Shown here: in pieces, positions 11,963-25,092 of the stretch | How positions within the stretch are numbered: the stretch's first letter is position 1 | How the letters are laid out: the number at the start of each line of letters is the position of its first letter | Origin: Batkoa obscura | Taxonomy: Eukaryota > Entomophthoromycota > Entomophthoromycetes > Entomophthorales > Batkoaceae | Direction of reading: 5' to 3' | Assembly: GCA_030770535.1 (NCBI GenBank) | Contig: JASVEC010000030.1 | Coordinates: 434,001-498,000, forward strand | Length of the DNA: 64,000 bases | Program-made: the position numbers and the translations under genes | Notes under the pieces: generated by a model | The model's input: the letters and a program-made list of their open reading frames with translations, nothing else | Databases searched by the model: none | Told to the model about the DNA's origin: nothing

Positions 11963-12169
11963 AATAGTCATTTGGTTTTTATGTCCATTTTATACAATTT
12001 AATAATCTGCTAGCTATGAATAAATAAATTGATGTACTTTATAATTCTAATAAAACTTATATTTGATTGTATTTAGCAAAAAGTCTAAAGTAATATAAAT
12101 TAATAATATGTTTTCAGCAAAAAATGAAATTTATTTATTAGAAATTTGGCAAAAATAAAGCGAAATTTC

Positions 12170-13719
12170 TTATTTCTTTTCAAGCCATTCACCAAATTGA
12201 TCTAATCTGGCCTTTTCTTCTTCGTCATCCATAGTTCTATTATCGCTTCTTTGATATTTAGCTCCATCATAAATAGAAGCTTCAATTCTTCTTCCACCAA
12301 AAAATCGGTTGTTCATTAACTTAAATATAAGTAAATAAGTAAATAAGCAGACAATTAAATTTATTAGTCTTACTTTAATACACGCATCCGCAGACAACAC
12401 TTCTCTAAATCGAACAGTACAGGCTCCTTCTTCAGATTTCTAATTTAATTAATATTACAATTCATTATTATTCAATACTATGTTACATCATACAATATCA
12501 CATTAGTGACTTCTCCAATCTTAGAGCATTCTTCACGAATATCTTCTTTCAAATCTAAAATAAGCGCTGGATCATCCTTAAAATTAAAGTAAGTTAAATG
12601 ATACTTTTATATCCTAACTTACTTCTAATTCTTGAAGACTAAACATATGCTTTAGCAAAACCGTTTTTCGAAACTTTTCTTTATTGCTCTTTTCTTCTTT
12701 CTCATACCAATCTAATTTCCTTAATAATAGTCAGTCATTTTTTTGATCTCTGTTACAGTTTTATTTACCTTTCCATATTTTGTCTGCGCTTTTTTAATAT
12801 TTTTGGGTCAACCTTATTTTTTTTAACTTCATTATTACTATCTGCATGTTCTTTTTTGGAGAAATCAGCCTAGTTTGAATTACATCAGTATCATTTTCAT
12901 ATTGCTGTGTTTAGTTGATTACTTTTTGTACGTAAATAAGGTCGGGTTTAGGAGGTCTGAAAGGGGCCTCATCTAAAAGACTAGTGGCAAGTTGCACTGA
13001 TTCTTCTTTAAAAAACGTTATAAGAGCATCTCCTTTACATTGCCCATTCTCATCTTTATATAATTTTATTTTAGGCTTTCCTGAAAATTTATTATTACTA
13101 GATAGTTTCAGTGAATTTATTCTTACCAGTAGCTAAATCTTCCATAAACAATCCACATTTCGAAAAAGTTTCTTTAAGCTCTTCAAAAGTAGCGTCAGGT
13201 GGCAATCCAGTAACATAAACTGAAGAATTGATTCTTTCTTTAGGTTTATTCTCTACATCATTATTCTTCTTTTTATTCTACCTAATATTAAGGATATTTA
13301 TATTTAAAGGTATTTAAAATACCTTAACTCCCTTTCGAACAGGAGACTTTTCTTCCTTATTAATCTTGTTATCGTAAATACTCTTATTGCTCTACTATTT
13401 TATTTTTAAGTGGCTTACTTGTGGTTCATCGACATCATAAATCGACTGTTGGGCCAAAACTAAGTCTTGATCGAACTAAATAGGTAAGTTTAAGAATAAA
13501 ATATAGATGAAGAATACAATAATTTTCCTATACCATTGGAAACCAAGCATTTGTATTAGAATCAAACTCATATTTCACTTGATCTTTTGGATCAATATAG
13601 TACCAGTTATTCGTCATCTGATCTAATTTTACATCAAAGCTATTCTCTTTTCCATTAGAATCAAAGTAAACTGCTTTGGGTGCTTGAGCTACTGCATTTG
13701 TTTCATTAATCTGTTCCAT
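12170..13719 (-). CDS. Tat-SF1/Cus2-like U2 snRNP splicing factor
   Basis: Multi-exon gene starting at 13719 (MEQINETNAV). The N-terminal part has a short repeat-like WYYIDPKDQVKYEFDSNTNA segment. Then comes RRM1 (SSVYVTGLPPDATFEELKE ... PKIKLYKDENGQCKGDALITF), a basic linker, and a C-terminal second RRM of the UHM type. That domain contains TNVILYD, GACTVRFRE and the NRFFGGRRIEA loop, in which the R-X-F motif of U2AF-homology domains is visible. The C-terminus is DQFGEWLEKK. Tat-SF1 (yeast Cus2) binds SF3B1 and assists U2 snRNP assembly before branch-site recognition. At least seven short GT-AG introns are needed, and each restores the frame. It lies head-away from C1D, with 478 bases between. 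Confidence 0.88.
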
Positions 13720-14197
13720 CTGCTAAAATTCGAATAAAAAAAACTTATATGAGAAAATATGACAGCTGTTATTTTACTTTGCAAATTTTGATTTAAAAAC
13801 GCTCAAGAAATCGGACATTATTATATCATAATATTATAGTATTCAACTGATACTATTTATTAAAATAAATTAGGTATTCATTTAATTTTGCTTATTATAT
13901 AACTAATTTAGCTAATAAAAGTATCAAAACATAAAATTATATCTAACTATCAATCCGCATACAATATAATCAAAAAGGATTATACATTTAATTTATACAG
14001 TTATTTGTAATAATCTTTGATCATTATCATGGTTATTTATATTAAAATGCTTTCAATTGTCAATACAAAAATTACAAAGTATAAATTATAAATATTCGAA
14101 TTGAAAATAACATATTATTTAAAATAAATTTAATAATAATAATGATCTATAAAATTTATATTTAATTTATCCTCCTTATTCAATCTTTACGAAATAT
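13720..14197. other. Intergenic, nothing recognised
   Basis: AT-rich spacer between the Tat-SF1-like gene and the end of the C1D gene. No feature seen. Confidence 0.55.
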
Positions 14198-14888
14198 CTA
14201 TTTTTTGCCACCTTATCAATTTTTAGAATTTTATTAATTATAATATACTAAAAATTACCTTTCTTATTGTTTTTCTTTATCTTGTTATTTCTAGTTTCTT
14301 TTTTATTTACTTCTTTATTTCCGTTGTCTTCCTTTTCTTCTTCTGATTTTATTAGTTTATCTATATAGTAAAATGTTTTTTACCTTGAGTTTCTTCATTC
14401 TCTGCTAGCGAATGTTTTATAACCCTTTGAGCTGCTGGAATGTTTACTCTCGTACTTGCTATTATCAAGTTAATAACTTTTAATCTTAACATATAATATA
14501 TTATTACGTCCTCCTCTTCCTTGAAGCTCTTTGATTTTCTTAATGTATTCTCTTGATCTTGCCTAATTCTAGTCTTAAATCTATATTTTATTATCTTAAA
14601 TAGCTTTACTAATTCTCTCAATATAGGATGGTCTTTCATATCAATTCCTTTCAGCATCATATATGCTTAAGAAAAGTTAGTGGTATATTTTTTTGTTTTT
14701 AAAAAAATAGACTTACACCAAAGATTATTGTTAATTGCATAACATAATAATACTTCAAGTTGACATTTGTCTATTGTATCTAAGTTGTTTACGTTTTCTG
14801 CAAACTCTGGATCTAATATCATGTCTACTGCTTTCTCAAACTCGTTGATATTGTTCTCTAATTCTTCGATTGCTCTTTCTGTAGACAT
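14198..14888 (-). CDS. C1D/Rrp47-like nuclear exosome cofactor
   Basis: Starts MSTERAIEELENNINEFEKA and contains the Sas10/C1D helical domain: LEVLLCYAINNNLWC, then after an intron MLKGIDMKDHPILRELVKLF, and later NIPAAQRVIKHSLAE. These match the order in human C1D and yeast Rrp47/Lrp1 (AYTLNSMFW, GVNPKEHPVKQEL, AASRFVKNAL). The protein binds the exosome nuclease Rrp6 and helps in rRNA, snoRNA and other nuclear RNA processing. Two further short exons add a Lys/Asn-rich basic tail ending GGKK, which is typical RNA-binding C-terminal composition; the stop is at 14198-14200. The start at 14888 is the only methionine before the conserved helix. Confidence 0.88.
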
Positions 14889-15660
14889 TTTTTTGCTTTT
14901 TAAAAATAATGAAAGTTATTATATTTTTAAATAGGTTACTTTTATAAAATTGTTAAAATTTGTTGATTGGTTAAATCAAGGACATTTTTCGCTTTCCTGC
15001 CAATTAACTTTCGAACGAAAATACTTAAACTAAGAGTCTTGAGAGCATCGTTACTCACTGATTAAGGAAGATAAGGTGGATATTTATTAGGTATAGGCTT
15101 TTTATCATCAATTATTTTCATAAAAACAATCATCAAATTGCTACTTACTTTTTCAAAGCGTAAATTAGAGCTCAAAAAGCGACCAGTTTTTTGTTTGACT
15201 CATCCTTTAAACAATATTTTGCTCTTAAAGGCTTCTTATTTTATAAACAAAAGGCTATATTTCATGTAAAGTTATAACATCTTCACAGTAGCTTCATTTA
15301 AGGTAATTTATTTAGTGTTAGTTTTAATCAGAAAGAGTAAAATTTAGGTTTTAGTTTTAATAAAAAAGTGAACATTTAGTCCAAAATCTACTTTATAAAC
15401 TAATTTACAACAATATTTTTGACTTATACAAAAAATAGGCTGTAAGCTCTGCAATAGCCATTTCGTTTTTTAAAATTTCTAATAGTTGTTTTTTACCTGA
15501 AAGCTTTTAATGTTACTTCCATTATAAATCAAGTAATTATTTATATTCCATAATCACCAATAATATAATGTTATATACTTTTGATTAGTCCAAAATGATT
15601 TTATAGTTGCAGTTAATTACTTATGCCACTTGTGCCAAAAAAAACAAATTACCACAAATT

Positions 15661-15762
15661 ATATGGATGTATTTTTTGCTTAATAATTTTACTAGTAATT
15701 TTTTCGTTCAAATAGTACTTAAAAGATGAAAAAGTAATGAACCCAAAAAAATTATCCCCTTA
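15661..15762 (-). mobile_element. MITE copy 8 (decayed)
   Basis: Family sequence is traceable from ATATGGATGT through TTCAAATAGTACTTAAAAGATG to ATTATCCCCTTAT. The core CpGs are lost. Confidence 0.65.
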
Positions 15763-16286
15763 TCTTATAATTATAAAAAAATGCATTATTTTTAACTAGA
15801 TTCTTTATTTTTCTTTAATAGTAAATAGACATATATAACTGAAGCATAGTTAATAGATTAAGTTCATTTTATAAAATAGCTGTATTTAATTTTGATTTTT
15901 TTTAAAATTATATAAATTAATAAGTTTATGCTAAAAACTTTAAATATTAAACAAAATGCACTTTTAATAAATGAAGAAATTTGCAGTTAAATGTTAAGCA
16001 AACATTTATTTTTAATTATATTTATCTTTATTACAACTTAATATTTAGCAGTAAATTTTAATAAAAAATACTTTCATTTAATATTTTAACTTTTTAGTGT
16101 TAATAATTTAAAAAAGTTAAATGTACCTGTTATTTAACACTCGGTTGTATAAATAAATAAATAAAATTAGCATTTTGAATTTAACTAAATTTTGTTATTG
16201 ATCTTTATCTCACTCTATAAAATCATTTTAGCAAAAAATTCAATATGATATTGTTATTAATACACCTATACCATCACCATACAACT

Positions 16287-16378
16287 TAGGCTATTTCTTG
16301 GTTTCATTATTTTTTCATTTTTAAGTACTATTTAAGTGGAAAAATTGTTAGTAAAATTCCCAAACAGAAGTACATCTT
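16287..16378 (+). mobile_element. MITE copy 9 (decayed)
   Basis: Interior is retained (TTAAGTACTATTTAAGTGG, then ATTGTTAGTAAAATTC), but both terminal repeats are largely lost. All three core CpG positions are changed. Confidence 0.65.
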
Positions 16379-16959
16379 TAATTTTTTAGGTTAAGCAAAA
16401 ACTATTTTACATCAAAATGCTTACCATTTCAAATCTACTTTTACCACTTTGGATTCGCCCAAAAAAGTTTAAAAAATTTGAAGCAACCTAATAAATAATT
16501 TACTCAATGTTTTAGAATAATATTTTATTAAATTCTAAGCCCAAAAATAGTCAAAGTAAGTTTTATTTATATTATATATCACTGAATATTCTAAATTATG
16601 TGAATCTTAATAAAATGGCCGATTATTAAACAATATAATAAAATAGATCAAAAATAACACATGCATATAAATATTATATTTAGATAAAAATTCAAGCATT
16701 AATTTTATATAGTTTTATCTTTAAAGTTGCTTTAAAAATATTTAATAAACTTATTAAATGTTATGTAAATCAGTGTCATCATAATAGAATTTGTTTAAAC
16801 AATATTAATGATTTTAAAAAAATAAAGTACTTTATTATAGCGATGACATAAAACAATAACTAATGATTATAAAATATTCCGAATATTAATAGTTTTCATA
16901 ATTATAAATGAATGGAAATTAAAAGCTATATAAATTAATCTGTTTATTGAATTTATTAG

Positions 16960-17420
16960 CTTTGATGATTCGCCATAAAATCGTTTTCTATCAATGTTAG
17001 AAATCATCCCTCAATAATTTGTAAGCTTTTACACTAAATTTATCAGTTCTGAAACTACTAAGCCCTATTATGTAGGTTATTGGGTGGAAGCTCAATTACT
17101 TATGACTAAAATAGAATCAAATGAATCTAAAATTAAATATAAAATTTCCATTTAATTCGATTGGTTCAGTTTTAACAGCACTTGAAATTGTCGTTGAATT
17201 GATCGCTTTATTCTATTTCGTATACTTTTTGTTAATAGTTAAGTCGCTTTATAAACTATAATAATATCATGTTTTTTATGTATTTTATAAGTTTTATTGT
17301 CTGTTGCTTCACCTCAAATTTTGACTTTTTTTATCGCATTAAACATGTATCAAATCAGCCTAATAAATGCATTAGAACTGTTTTATAATGAGTTATTCAT
17401 TTTAAATTTCTTAAACAACT
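16960..17420 (+). pseudogene. Possible remnant of a multi-TM membrane protein gene
   Basis: Short open stretches in different frames encode strongly hydrophobic peptides, for example VLTALEIVVELIALFYFVYF near 17170-17230 and ILTFFIALNMYQISLINALE near 17310-17370. Stops lie between them. The spacing and composition suggest a decayed seven-TM-like gene, but no diagnostic motif survives and AT-rich DNA readily yields hydrophobic translations. Treat as weak. Confidence 0.2.
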
Positions 17421-17732
17421 GAATGACCAAATATAGAAAATAGCAAATGAACAGTCACCAATTCCTTACCTTAATTTAAAAATTAGATCATATTTGTCAA
17501 ATAAGGTGGGTTGAATTTACATAAAATCATTTGATAAATTCTATTTGAGTTGTTTAAAATAAAGCATTGACGGCTATTAAAATTATCTTTTTTTCATTTT
17601 TTTCTGCATCACTTTAGCCATTTTATCTTTATATTAACATTGCCCTTTCCCTATAAGTTTCAATATATATTGTCCAATTCACCTATTTGATTTTTATCTG
17701 TACACAATCTAACAGCAATCAGTTTATTGACA

Positions 17733-19391
17733 ATGAGTAGCTTAATTGAAGACAATGGCATTGGAGTGATAAACTCTTCCTTAAGCTCATCCTCAAGCTT
17801 TTTTCAATTTATGAATCATTATTCAGTACCTTTGTTCTATTTGCTATTTCCTGCTATATTTGTACCAATGATTTTAATAAAGGTGATCTATTCAATCTTA
17901 TCAATAGTATCTGGTGGTCCCAAATCATTATATCAAAAGAAAGGGCATGATTCTCTTTCTGGGGCATCGTCCAACGATATAGAATACTGGCTATGCCGAT
18001 GCTCTATATGTTTTGATAAAAATCAAGAACTATGTCTCAACAGGTGCAGAGATCAATTTTGCAGAGATTGTTTTAACCGTTACGTTAAAGAAGTTGTAAA
18101 CAATTCATGGGGATTAAACGTTACAAAAATAAAATGCCCAGTATGCCAAGATGTCTTACCTATTTCAGAATGGAGCAGGGTAACCATAATAATTTGATAG
18201 AAATCAATAAATTCTAACGATTTTAGTATGTGGACTCAAAAACCTTAAGTCAATATAAAATATATAACAAACCTTATCGTTCTATGAGCCGTTCTTGTGG
18301 CGAATGTGGAGAAGAAGTTTTTGCTGCAAAGGTTGAGTTAGAACTCAACGATAGTGGTAAAAGAAAGTAACTATTTCACTAAAACCCATTATTTGTTTTT
18401 TCTAATAATAATTAGATACATTGAAAGTCTTGAAAAGGATTGTCTTTCTTTGCTTATAAATGCAAATGTGGACGCAGATTCAATAAAGAGATTTTTAGGT
18501 AGCCTCAAATATGATTATAGTTACTTTTTAGAAGGTAGAGTTTCTGGGGGAAGTGAAATATATAGAAAAACAGCCGATCATTTGATTCAACTTTTACCAG
18601 AGTAAAAATATTTTAACACTACTTTTTAAAATAATAATATTTTTAGAACTTTTGGTGCAAATGAGCTAATGTGTAATAAATTGATGATTCGAGCATCTGA
18701 AATTTCATCTCGGTTAATTGCGATAGAATTAAAGCCTGAAGTATGGAAAGAATTACAATTTGAACATATTTCTAGATTTCCACAAACATTATGGTAAATT
18801 TACAATTGCTATTGGAAATGACATGACTTAACTTTATATTTAGTCATAAATGCAGCAGCGTTTTATGTTTACTTTGTGGTTCCAATGACCATCATTATGG
18901 AATCTCATGCTTAGAATATATGAAAAGAAAAGTAGAAATTGGAGCAGAATCCGAAGAACAGCTTAAAAACATAAGTTGGACACTAAAGAATAGGTAATTT
19001 AAGGCTATGAACCATAATAAATATGTATTAACTTTAATTATAGTAAAAGCTGCCCACATTGTCGTATTTTAATAAATAGAGACGATGGATGTAATAAAGT
19101 AGACTGCCTTTATTGTGGACATCGCTTCTGTTGGATTTGTTTATCCGCATGGTCAGAGGTAATTCAGTTTTAATTTCATTTTAAATCAAACTAATAATTT
19201 AGAAATGTGGCTTTTACCAATGCCAATCACTTCCAGTTTTGTTGAATGAATTAAGCCATAACGAAATTAGTTTGAATAGCGATAAAGTAACATTAAATTT
19301 AATTTTACGTATCAAATATCTAATGCCTTTTTAGCCTGAACTTGGTATTCCGGATGTAATAACTATTGAGGCTAAATTTGGGCGGAATTAA
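17733..19391 (+). CDS. Membrane-anchored RBR-type E3 ubiquitin ligase
   Basis: The ATG at 17733 opens a protein with one N-terminal hydrophobic segment (about residues 28-56, PLFYLLFPAIFVPMILIKVI). RING1 follows (CRCSICFDKNQELCLNRC...FCRDC...KCPVC), then an in-between-RING domain (CHKCSSVLCLLCG...HHYGISC), then RING2 (CPHCRILINRDDGCNKVDC..CGHRFCWIC). The cysteine in DGCNK is the expected catalytic residue that accepts ubiquitin before transfer in RBR ligases (Ariadne/parkin class). Exons join across short GT-AG introns, with the last exon ending EAKFGRN. The TM segment implies action at a membrane. Substrate is unknown and I would not name a specific orthologue. Two open segments inside are exons, not separate genes. 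Confidence 0.85.
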
Positions 19392-20263
19392 ATTAATTTA
19401 TTTATGCAAGCCGTGTATTATTTAATCTAATTTATATAAAGCCATTTTTCAGGACTATCCTCTTAGTTTAAATTTATTGGTTATCAGTAACGTGTAATAT
19501 ATACCCCTATCCAAATAAGATTTTGATACAAGTTTTTATTTTCAATATCCATTTTCTTACTCTTAATGCTTGAAATAAAGTTGCCATTTCTATTTACTTT
19601 TTTATCAAATTCTAGTTTAGTATCTTAGTTTGAGTTATAAAAGTAGTTATAGTTAAACGTATAAACGCTTCCAAAAATTTCAACTTGATTGTTTAGGGAG
19701 GCTCAATAAGTACCTTCTTGTAAAAGGAATTGAATCCCCTAATTGGAACATTTAACTGCTCTTTTTCTTTCAGTTATGAATCTATTCTTTAACTTGTGGT
19801 ATTTCATTTTTTTACACATTATTATATACTAAATATTACTATTGCTTTGTAATGTTTTTTAAAGGAAATTTACATATTCAACGTATTACTTTGGTTATAT
19901 GTTAGATGAATAACCCCTATGAGTTTTTTAAGCTTCTAGTAATTGTATAATCATATTTTTGTTTTTAAAATTAATTTCAAAATATTTTTAAAATTTCAAA
20001 TGAGCAAATTAACTTGGTATTTTTCACTGAAAAGGATAATTTTTTTAATATAATACTTTATCATCTATAGATTATACATTTCTCAACTTTAATAAATTTC
20101 TTAACTACTCAACTTTCATATTACAAGTGTCTTTTAATGTTTACTGATTACCTAATAAATTGAAGAAAATTAATTTAATACCTTGGAGCCAATCAAACTC
20201 AAGTAACAGTGACTAAAATAAGCCATCAAAAAACAAAAAGGATCAATTTTACTAACAGATAGA
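19392..20263. other. Intergenic, nothing recognised
   Basis: AT-rich spacer between two same-strand genes, with no recognisable feature beyond presumed 3' and 5' regulatory DNA. Confidence 0.55.
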
Positions 20264-23200
20264 ATGGAGTTATTAAAAGAGAACATCAATCGAAAAGGAG
20301 GAGGGAATGAACTAGGCCACGGATTTATACATAGTTTGAGTCAGTGGAGACAGGAGCCATCGTTTAAAAATTTTAAGTAACAGTTAACTATATAATATTT
20401 TTAAATTTAAACCTTAAAATTTAAAGCAAGCTCAAAACTAAAAAGGTCCATTTAGTACAAGAAAAAGATAAATTTATAACATGTATGGCTAAAAGTGATG
20501 TAATAAATAAAATATATAAACCAAATGGAAAAACTCATATTTGATTAGAATAGTCACTTCATTGCAGTTGGAGCAGGTTCAAAAAGAAATAACTTATTTT
20601 TATCTATTGATGAAGGGGAAGAAATAAGCGTAATGATATTTTCATTTTATATTTAATATATTTCTAAATTTTGAAACAGTGGCGCTCAACTTTTACTACT
20701 CCAACACCAATTTACTCATTATCATGGAGTGGTTCATATATATTATCAGGACATTGGGATGGTTGTATAAGTCTATTAAAACCACCTTTAGATTTCCTAA
20801 ACGATCCAGAAGACCCAGATAATAAAGAAACTCGACTGTTGATTAAAACGCAATACCATCATAAGCTAGAAACCAAAGTTAAAAATTCTAGAATTTTAAA
20901 CTTAGAGTTCAGTCCAACCCCCTATAATTATCCAGTATTACCAAGTACTGATAAGTTTCATTCATTATATGGTGGCCATCTATTTTATTGGGATGTTATG
21001 AACTCAAAAACTCCTATTTTCGTTCAACCTTTAGGAGAAAATGAGGCCCAAGCAAGCAACTGGTGTCCGAATTATCAATCGATGCCAGGTATGATTGCTG
21101 TTGGTGATAATAAAGGGAGCATGAAAATAATCGATGTAAGGTCAAATAGATTTGCTTTCAACTCCGCATCTTTTCGTCATTGGAATTCTATTAACTCTTT
21201 AAAATGGTCCCCATTTGTACCTTATTGGTTAGCATCTGCAGGTATTAACTAATCTGTATAATATATTATTTTATTCTAAATATTATGACCAGGTAATGAT
21301 GGTATTCTTTCTGTATGGGATATAAGATACTCGAATTCGCCTGTTATGAAAATGGGCAGAGCCATTAATTCTCTTAGTTCAGTAAGCTATAAATGCTATA
21401 ACTTTATATTTAATTAATGTTATTTTAAGGTCGATTGGTCTAATTCTCATTCAGATCAAATTATGGCAGCATCTTATGATTATAGAACTTATTTGTATTC
21501 TTTAAATCAAGAGAATAATATGGGCTTGGTTGTTGCTGACAAACAAGGTTATACTAGTCCAATAACAGCAATAACTAGATCCAATTCCAAAGTAAATAGA
21601 TTTTATGTAGTATCTGATATTGGAGAGTTGGGCTATTATGATTATTTAAACGATGTTTTAATTAATGCTATTCCACATCGTATACCTAAACAACAAAAAG
21701 ATTTATATCGTTGTGAAGATTTAATATATACAAGAAATTTAAAAGAAGCTAGTGAAAGATTGATGGAATTGATACAGAATAGCTCAGGGGTAAGTCAAAC
21801 AGCTTTAGATTTATTATGCGAATCCATTCAAGGGTATCCTAATGATAAAGAAATTCAAAGTTTGAAAGATTTTAAATTGGAAGAAAAGAAGGAAGAAGTA
21901 GTAGTAGATCCACAATTAAAGTTTAAATCAGATGTTGAGAAATTTGCTTATTCTGTACCCTTTAATTTTTCAAGGATTCAGCCACTTTCAGTTTCCACTA
22001 TAAATTCAAATTTCGCTAACGCTTCAAGTAATACTTTCCCTAGAAGATTAAGATACCTTATTGAAAACAAGGCCTTAAAGGAACTTTTGGGCTTGGAAGA
22101 GTAAGTTCTTTTATTTGAAACATTTTGCTTTATTGACTGTTTTAGGGAAATTGTCAATTTACTAGCATACAGTTACTCCGCTCCAATTGTTGATTTGGTT
22201 ACGGTAAAAATATTTCAGCTTATTTGTTTTTATAATAACTTTGATTTACAGGAAATCATTAAAAACATATTGTCTAAATATTGTTCCCAAGCCTTGGAGT
22301 TAACATTTAATATGTTGAAGAAGCTACTAAATTTAAATCAGTCACAGCATGATTATTCTTTATTAACACCATTAATTTACTCATTGTTTTATCCAACTGT
22401 TTATGATATGGAAGCTACAAATCCTTCAGGTCTTACTCGTCAAGGTTCTATTAAGCAAAGTCCTCCAGCTAGACCTATGAGATCAGCTTCGAGAAGAAAT
22501 GTGTTGTCACCTGAAGACATCCCCATAAAGTCTCTAGATAGGTCAGGATCTACGTTACAACGTAATAAATCCACATTAAAAAGATCAAACTCGGGATCTC
22601 CAGTTTTTGCGCAAAGTAGGATATCTGAGCTACTGCTCAATCACTTTAAAGATATTTTACCAATGCTACAATTGGAAATGTAAGGATATTTCATATTTTT
22701 TTAATTTTTATTTATACTTTATTAGTGAAATACAAAATATCGCTGTATCTTCAGGTTCGGATACAGAAAAAGCAGGATCTTTAATTATTGCTGCCTTTAT
22801 TAAAAGAATTGGAGTAACAGATATTCAAAATATTAGTCCCCAAAGTGTCACAATCAGCTCAGGAGCTATTAAATTATTTTTGAATGCGATGATACAACTT
22901 AAGAGATACGAAGAATTTTTAATTTATAGCACGCTGTTAGATAAAGCATTTAATAATAGTGATTTGAATAAGTTAGTTGTCCAATTATCACAGCAGAATG
23001 TAGTCAGTAAATTTAATACGAAATTAGACGATTATTGCTCCAAACTTTGTTCCAGTACAGATCAATCGAACTTATTTTTAACTGAAGATTTTTGGAAGGT
23101 CTATCAATTTTTATTAATTTCTGGGGTCAAGTTTAATTTTAATGTGCTCGGATTAGAAGCTCCTACCCTCCATGAAAGATTAAAAACATTTTCACTTTCG

Positions 23201-23419
23201 TTTTATAATCATGCGCTTAGGCTTAAAGTCAAAGATTCTGATGATGCTACCATTGTATTGAAATTTTTAAATACTATGTTTTTAAGCTTGTCATTGGAAT
23301 GCCACACTAGACCTAAATCTTTTTCTAAATTAAGGTTAAATATTGTCTCTAATACCTCCGATATCTCTGCCTATAGCCAAGCTTTAAAATCCCTTATGGA
23401 GCAATTATTAGAATCTTAA
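20264..23419 (+). CDS. WD-repeat protein with C-terminal helical domain, unassigned
   Basis: Multi-exon gene. The start at 20264 (MELLKENINRKGGGN) is chosen because the first exons join in frame to the WD part. WD-type blades are visible: NSHFIAVGAGSKRNNLFLS, PIYSLSWSGSYILSGHWDG, GHLFYWDVMNSKTP, MIAVGDNKGSMKIIDVRSN, NSLKWSPFVPYWLASAGNDG...SVWDIRY and DQIMAASYDYRTYLYSL. After the propeller (about residue 480 on) comes a mainly helical half. It includes a Ser/Arg-rich linker (PPARPMRSASRRN, LKRSNSGS), probably phosphorylated and unstructured. This propeller-plus-helical-solenoid layout is seen in vesicle-coat and nuclear-pore scaffolds such as Sec31, but I cannot match the sequence to a named family. 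Five or more short introns restore the frame. Confidence 0.8.
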
Positions 23420-23613
23420 GTTTATTAATATTAATAATTATTTTAAATTATCATTATTTTTTATTAGTTAATTTAAGTTCGGTTTTTTAAAGTTTAATAA
23501 AAATAAGAAAAATTACACATATTATATGAAGCTATCCTTTAGAACTAAAAGTTGTTTATAAATTTTAAACTTGATTTACAAAAACTCATTTTTTATTTAC
23601 AATTTTAAACGTC

Positions 23614-24485
23614 ATGGAAAAGTTGAATTTATTAATCAAGAAAAAGGAGAGCTTAGAAAATGAGTTAAAAGGATATGAAGCCATATTAAGAGAAGTAAAC
23701 AAAAATTAAGTTACTATTTAATACTATAACTGTAATAGAACAAAGTTGGATTAGAAGGTTCCTTAGTAGATATAGAAGGATTTCCAAGAGCAGATATTGA
23801 TATTCCAACAGTAAGAAATACTCGAGTTAAAATCATTCGTAAGTAAATTATTTAAATATTAGCATTTATTGAAAGTATTAGGTGGTAGAAATGATTTAAA
23901 AGAGATCATGGATGAGATTGAAAAAGCATTAGTGGATTATCATAAGGAAAGTAGCGACATAAAGGAAGAATCGGTTAATAAGTGAATAAATTTTAGAATT
24001 CAAGAAAAAAATAAGTTTATAGTTTAGAGAATTAAGCCCATTTGCTGAGGTCAATAAAGTGAGTGTCAATAGCCCAGGATATAAAGCAGTAAGTTTCAAT
24101 CTAATTCTTATTTTAAGAAAATGTTCAACTGCCTTAGGGACTAAGAAGTGGGGATTTAATAACTAAATTCCACACTGTTGTTAAAACCGACGATAAACCG
24201 CTTCAGCAGCTACCAGGTGTTTTAAAAGAAAATGAAGAGGTAATTGAATTAACTGTTGTCTTTAATACGTATTAATGGGAGATAAAATAGAAAAAAATCC
24301 AAATACATATTTTGAGAGGTAGTTATAAAGCTATCCGTAGACCTATGGTGTTAACTTTGACACCTACTAAAAACTGGGGAGATGAAGTAAACTCAAGTTT
24401 ACTAGGGTAATTGTTACTATTTATTTACTACTATTTTAATAATCGCTTTTTTAGTTGTCATATATTGCCTTATGATAAAGAATAA
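23614..24485 (+). CDS. PSMD9: 26S proteasome assembly chaperone PSMD9/Nas2
   Basis: Starts MEKLNLLIKKKESLENELKG, an N-terminal coiled coil. Then comes the family block GLEGSLVDIEGFPRADIDI followed by PTVRNTRVKIIRG. The C-terminal half is a PDZ domain (PFAEVNKVSVNSPGYKA joined to GLRSGDLITKF). Exons meet across six or so short introns and the frame closes with LGCHILPYDKE at 24485. PSMD9/Nas2 (p27) binds the base subunit Rpt5 during assembly of the 19S regulatory particle and is released before completion. Length is about 200 residues, normal for the family. The gene lies 194 bases after the WD-repeat gene on the same strand. Confidence 0.92.
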
Positions 24486-25092
24486 ATTTCTATTAAATAA
24501 GTCTGTCATTTGTTTACTATTTTATTCACTTAATAAACCATGAAACAAGTAATGTTGAATAAAAAACATGTGGTAGAATAATCAGAGATATTTTCTAAAA
24601 CTCAGGTATAACTATATTTAGTATAAGATTAAACATTTTATCTAAAAGCTTATACTTTCCCATTCTTAATGTATTAATATATATTCAATATTTTATTGTA
24701 TAATTTTTTTATTCTCATGTGCTTATAAATAATCATTATTGTAATGGTAAATTGGCATCTTTACTTAGGATAGGCTATTTTCAAAATGTTGTTTTGAACA
24801 ATTTTTTATCCCCTTTTTTAATTTTTAATAAAGCTCCAAGTGATTGTTAGCTAAACTACCTTTTTCTTATTTTTTTTGAAGTACCCAAAATAGATAATAT
24901 ATATCCCATTTCTATTTTATCATACTATTATCAATTATATTATAAATTCCAGCTTAACTTTATAATAAATTAGCTGATACACTTTTAGTAAATGTAGACC
25001 CAATCAAATTTCATGATTTGAGTTCTATAATTTTTAAAGATTACTTGAAATTTATTTTTATCCTATTAATTTTTAGCTGCTATTTTTAAATA
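24486..25092. other. Intergenic, nothing recognised
   Basis: AT-rich 3'/5' spacer between PSMD9 and TAF7. No motif or frame seen. Confidence 0.55.

Larger units (their letters stand above)
14889..17732. other. Large intergenic region with two decayed MITEs
   Basis: 2.8 kb separating divergent genes. It contains degraded MITE copies 8 and 9 and, near 17.0-17.4 kb, hydrophobic peptide remnants listed separately. Nothing else is recognisable. Confidence 0.55.
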
